64,000 nt of DNA from Rugalucina vietnamica (taxonomy: Eukaryota > Mollusca > Bivalvia > Lucinida > Lucinidae). Location: NCBI GenBank assembly GCA_964017185.1, contig OZ024875.1, positions 30,079,456 to 30,143,455 of the forward strand, written 5' to 3'. The translations under genes were made by a program, and so were the position numbers. The notes under the pieces are model-generated. The model searched no databases, was not told where the DNA came from, and worked only from the letters and a program-made list of their open reading frames with translations. This document shows, in pieces, positions 63,812 to 64,000 of this stretch; the first letter of the stretch is position 1, and every line of letters begins with the position of its first letter.

Positions 63812-64000
63812 GTCACAAGAAAACTGGTCTTCCGTGTTTCCGATCAGGTCCGACACAAACTGATCTGTGCAGCCAAGGTTTGAAATATACTGGAAGAGGG
63901 ATTGTACTATTCATGAAGTGAAAACAAAGACGCTGATCAACTATGCAATAACTGCACAGATGATCTACGTCTTTGTTTCTTTGTTGTTGCCTATGCAAAA
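63812..64000 (+). mobile_element. GAGCC-family element, cut by window end
   Basis: CGTGTCACAAGAAAACTGGT, then GGTCCGACACAAACTGATCT, and a diverged hairpin (ACTATGCAATAACTGCACAG). The right end lies outside the window. Confidence 0.78.

Overview
The window looks like nuclear DNA of an invertebrate animal, most likely a bivalve mollusc. It is AT-rich, has two intron-containing genes with GT-AG splice sites, and is crowded with short inverted-repeat transposons, tRNA-derived SINEs and hairpin-ended tandem-repeat elements of the kind known from clam and oyster genomes. The taxonomic call is an inference from repeat style and protein content. There are no prokaryotic features.

Gene 1 (+ strand, 976-11363, 5' end outside the window) gives five exons that join in perfect frame. 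They encode the last 2,476 residues of a very large, charged, mostly disordered, presumably nuclear protein: AT-hook-like RGRGR motifs, long K/E/S-rich stretches, an acidic patch, basic clusters, a proline-rich segment and an R/D/Y-rich C-terminus. I do not recognise the family. Gene 2 (- strand, 48629 down to 28775) gives twelve coding exons that join in frame to a complete 798-residue F-box/WD40 protein: a disordered N-terminus with a Cys/His cluster, a helical segment, an F-box and seven WD40 blades. It should be the substrate receptor of an SCF ubiquitin ligase. The two genes are convergent, separated by about 16 kb of repeats.

Repeats. One family of about 235 bp (ends GAGCC...GGCTC, 4-bp A/T target duplications, a strong central hairpin) has about 25 copies. 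Several other transposons show intact target-site duplications: two hAT-like (8 bp), two Mutator-like with minisatellite-style inverted ends (9 bp), and Harbinger-like (3 bp). Nested insertions occur at 19985-25185, 50.9-55.3 kb and 58.1-62.8 kb.

Most notable: (a) a tandem array at 58.7-61.6 kb carries 15 intact palindromes GGTCAnnnTGACC, 14 of them with the CAG spacer of the classical vitellogenin oestrogen response element; (b) in gene 2, four exons have had their 3' part, in three cases with the 5' splice site, tandemly copied into the sequence just downstream, once as a 69-bp array later split by a hAT element; (c) a 108-bp palindromic element holds six perfect CRE sites (TGACGTCA); (d) the abundant hairpin family stays self-complementary through paired changes. 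Nothing here is a defence system or metabolic operon.
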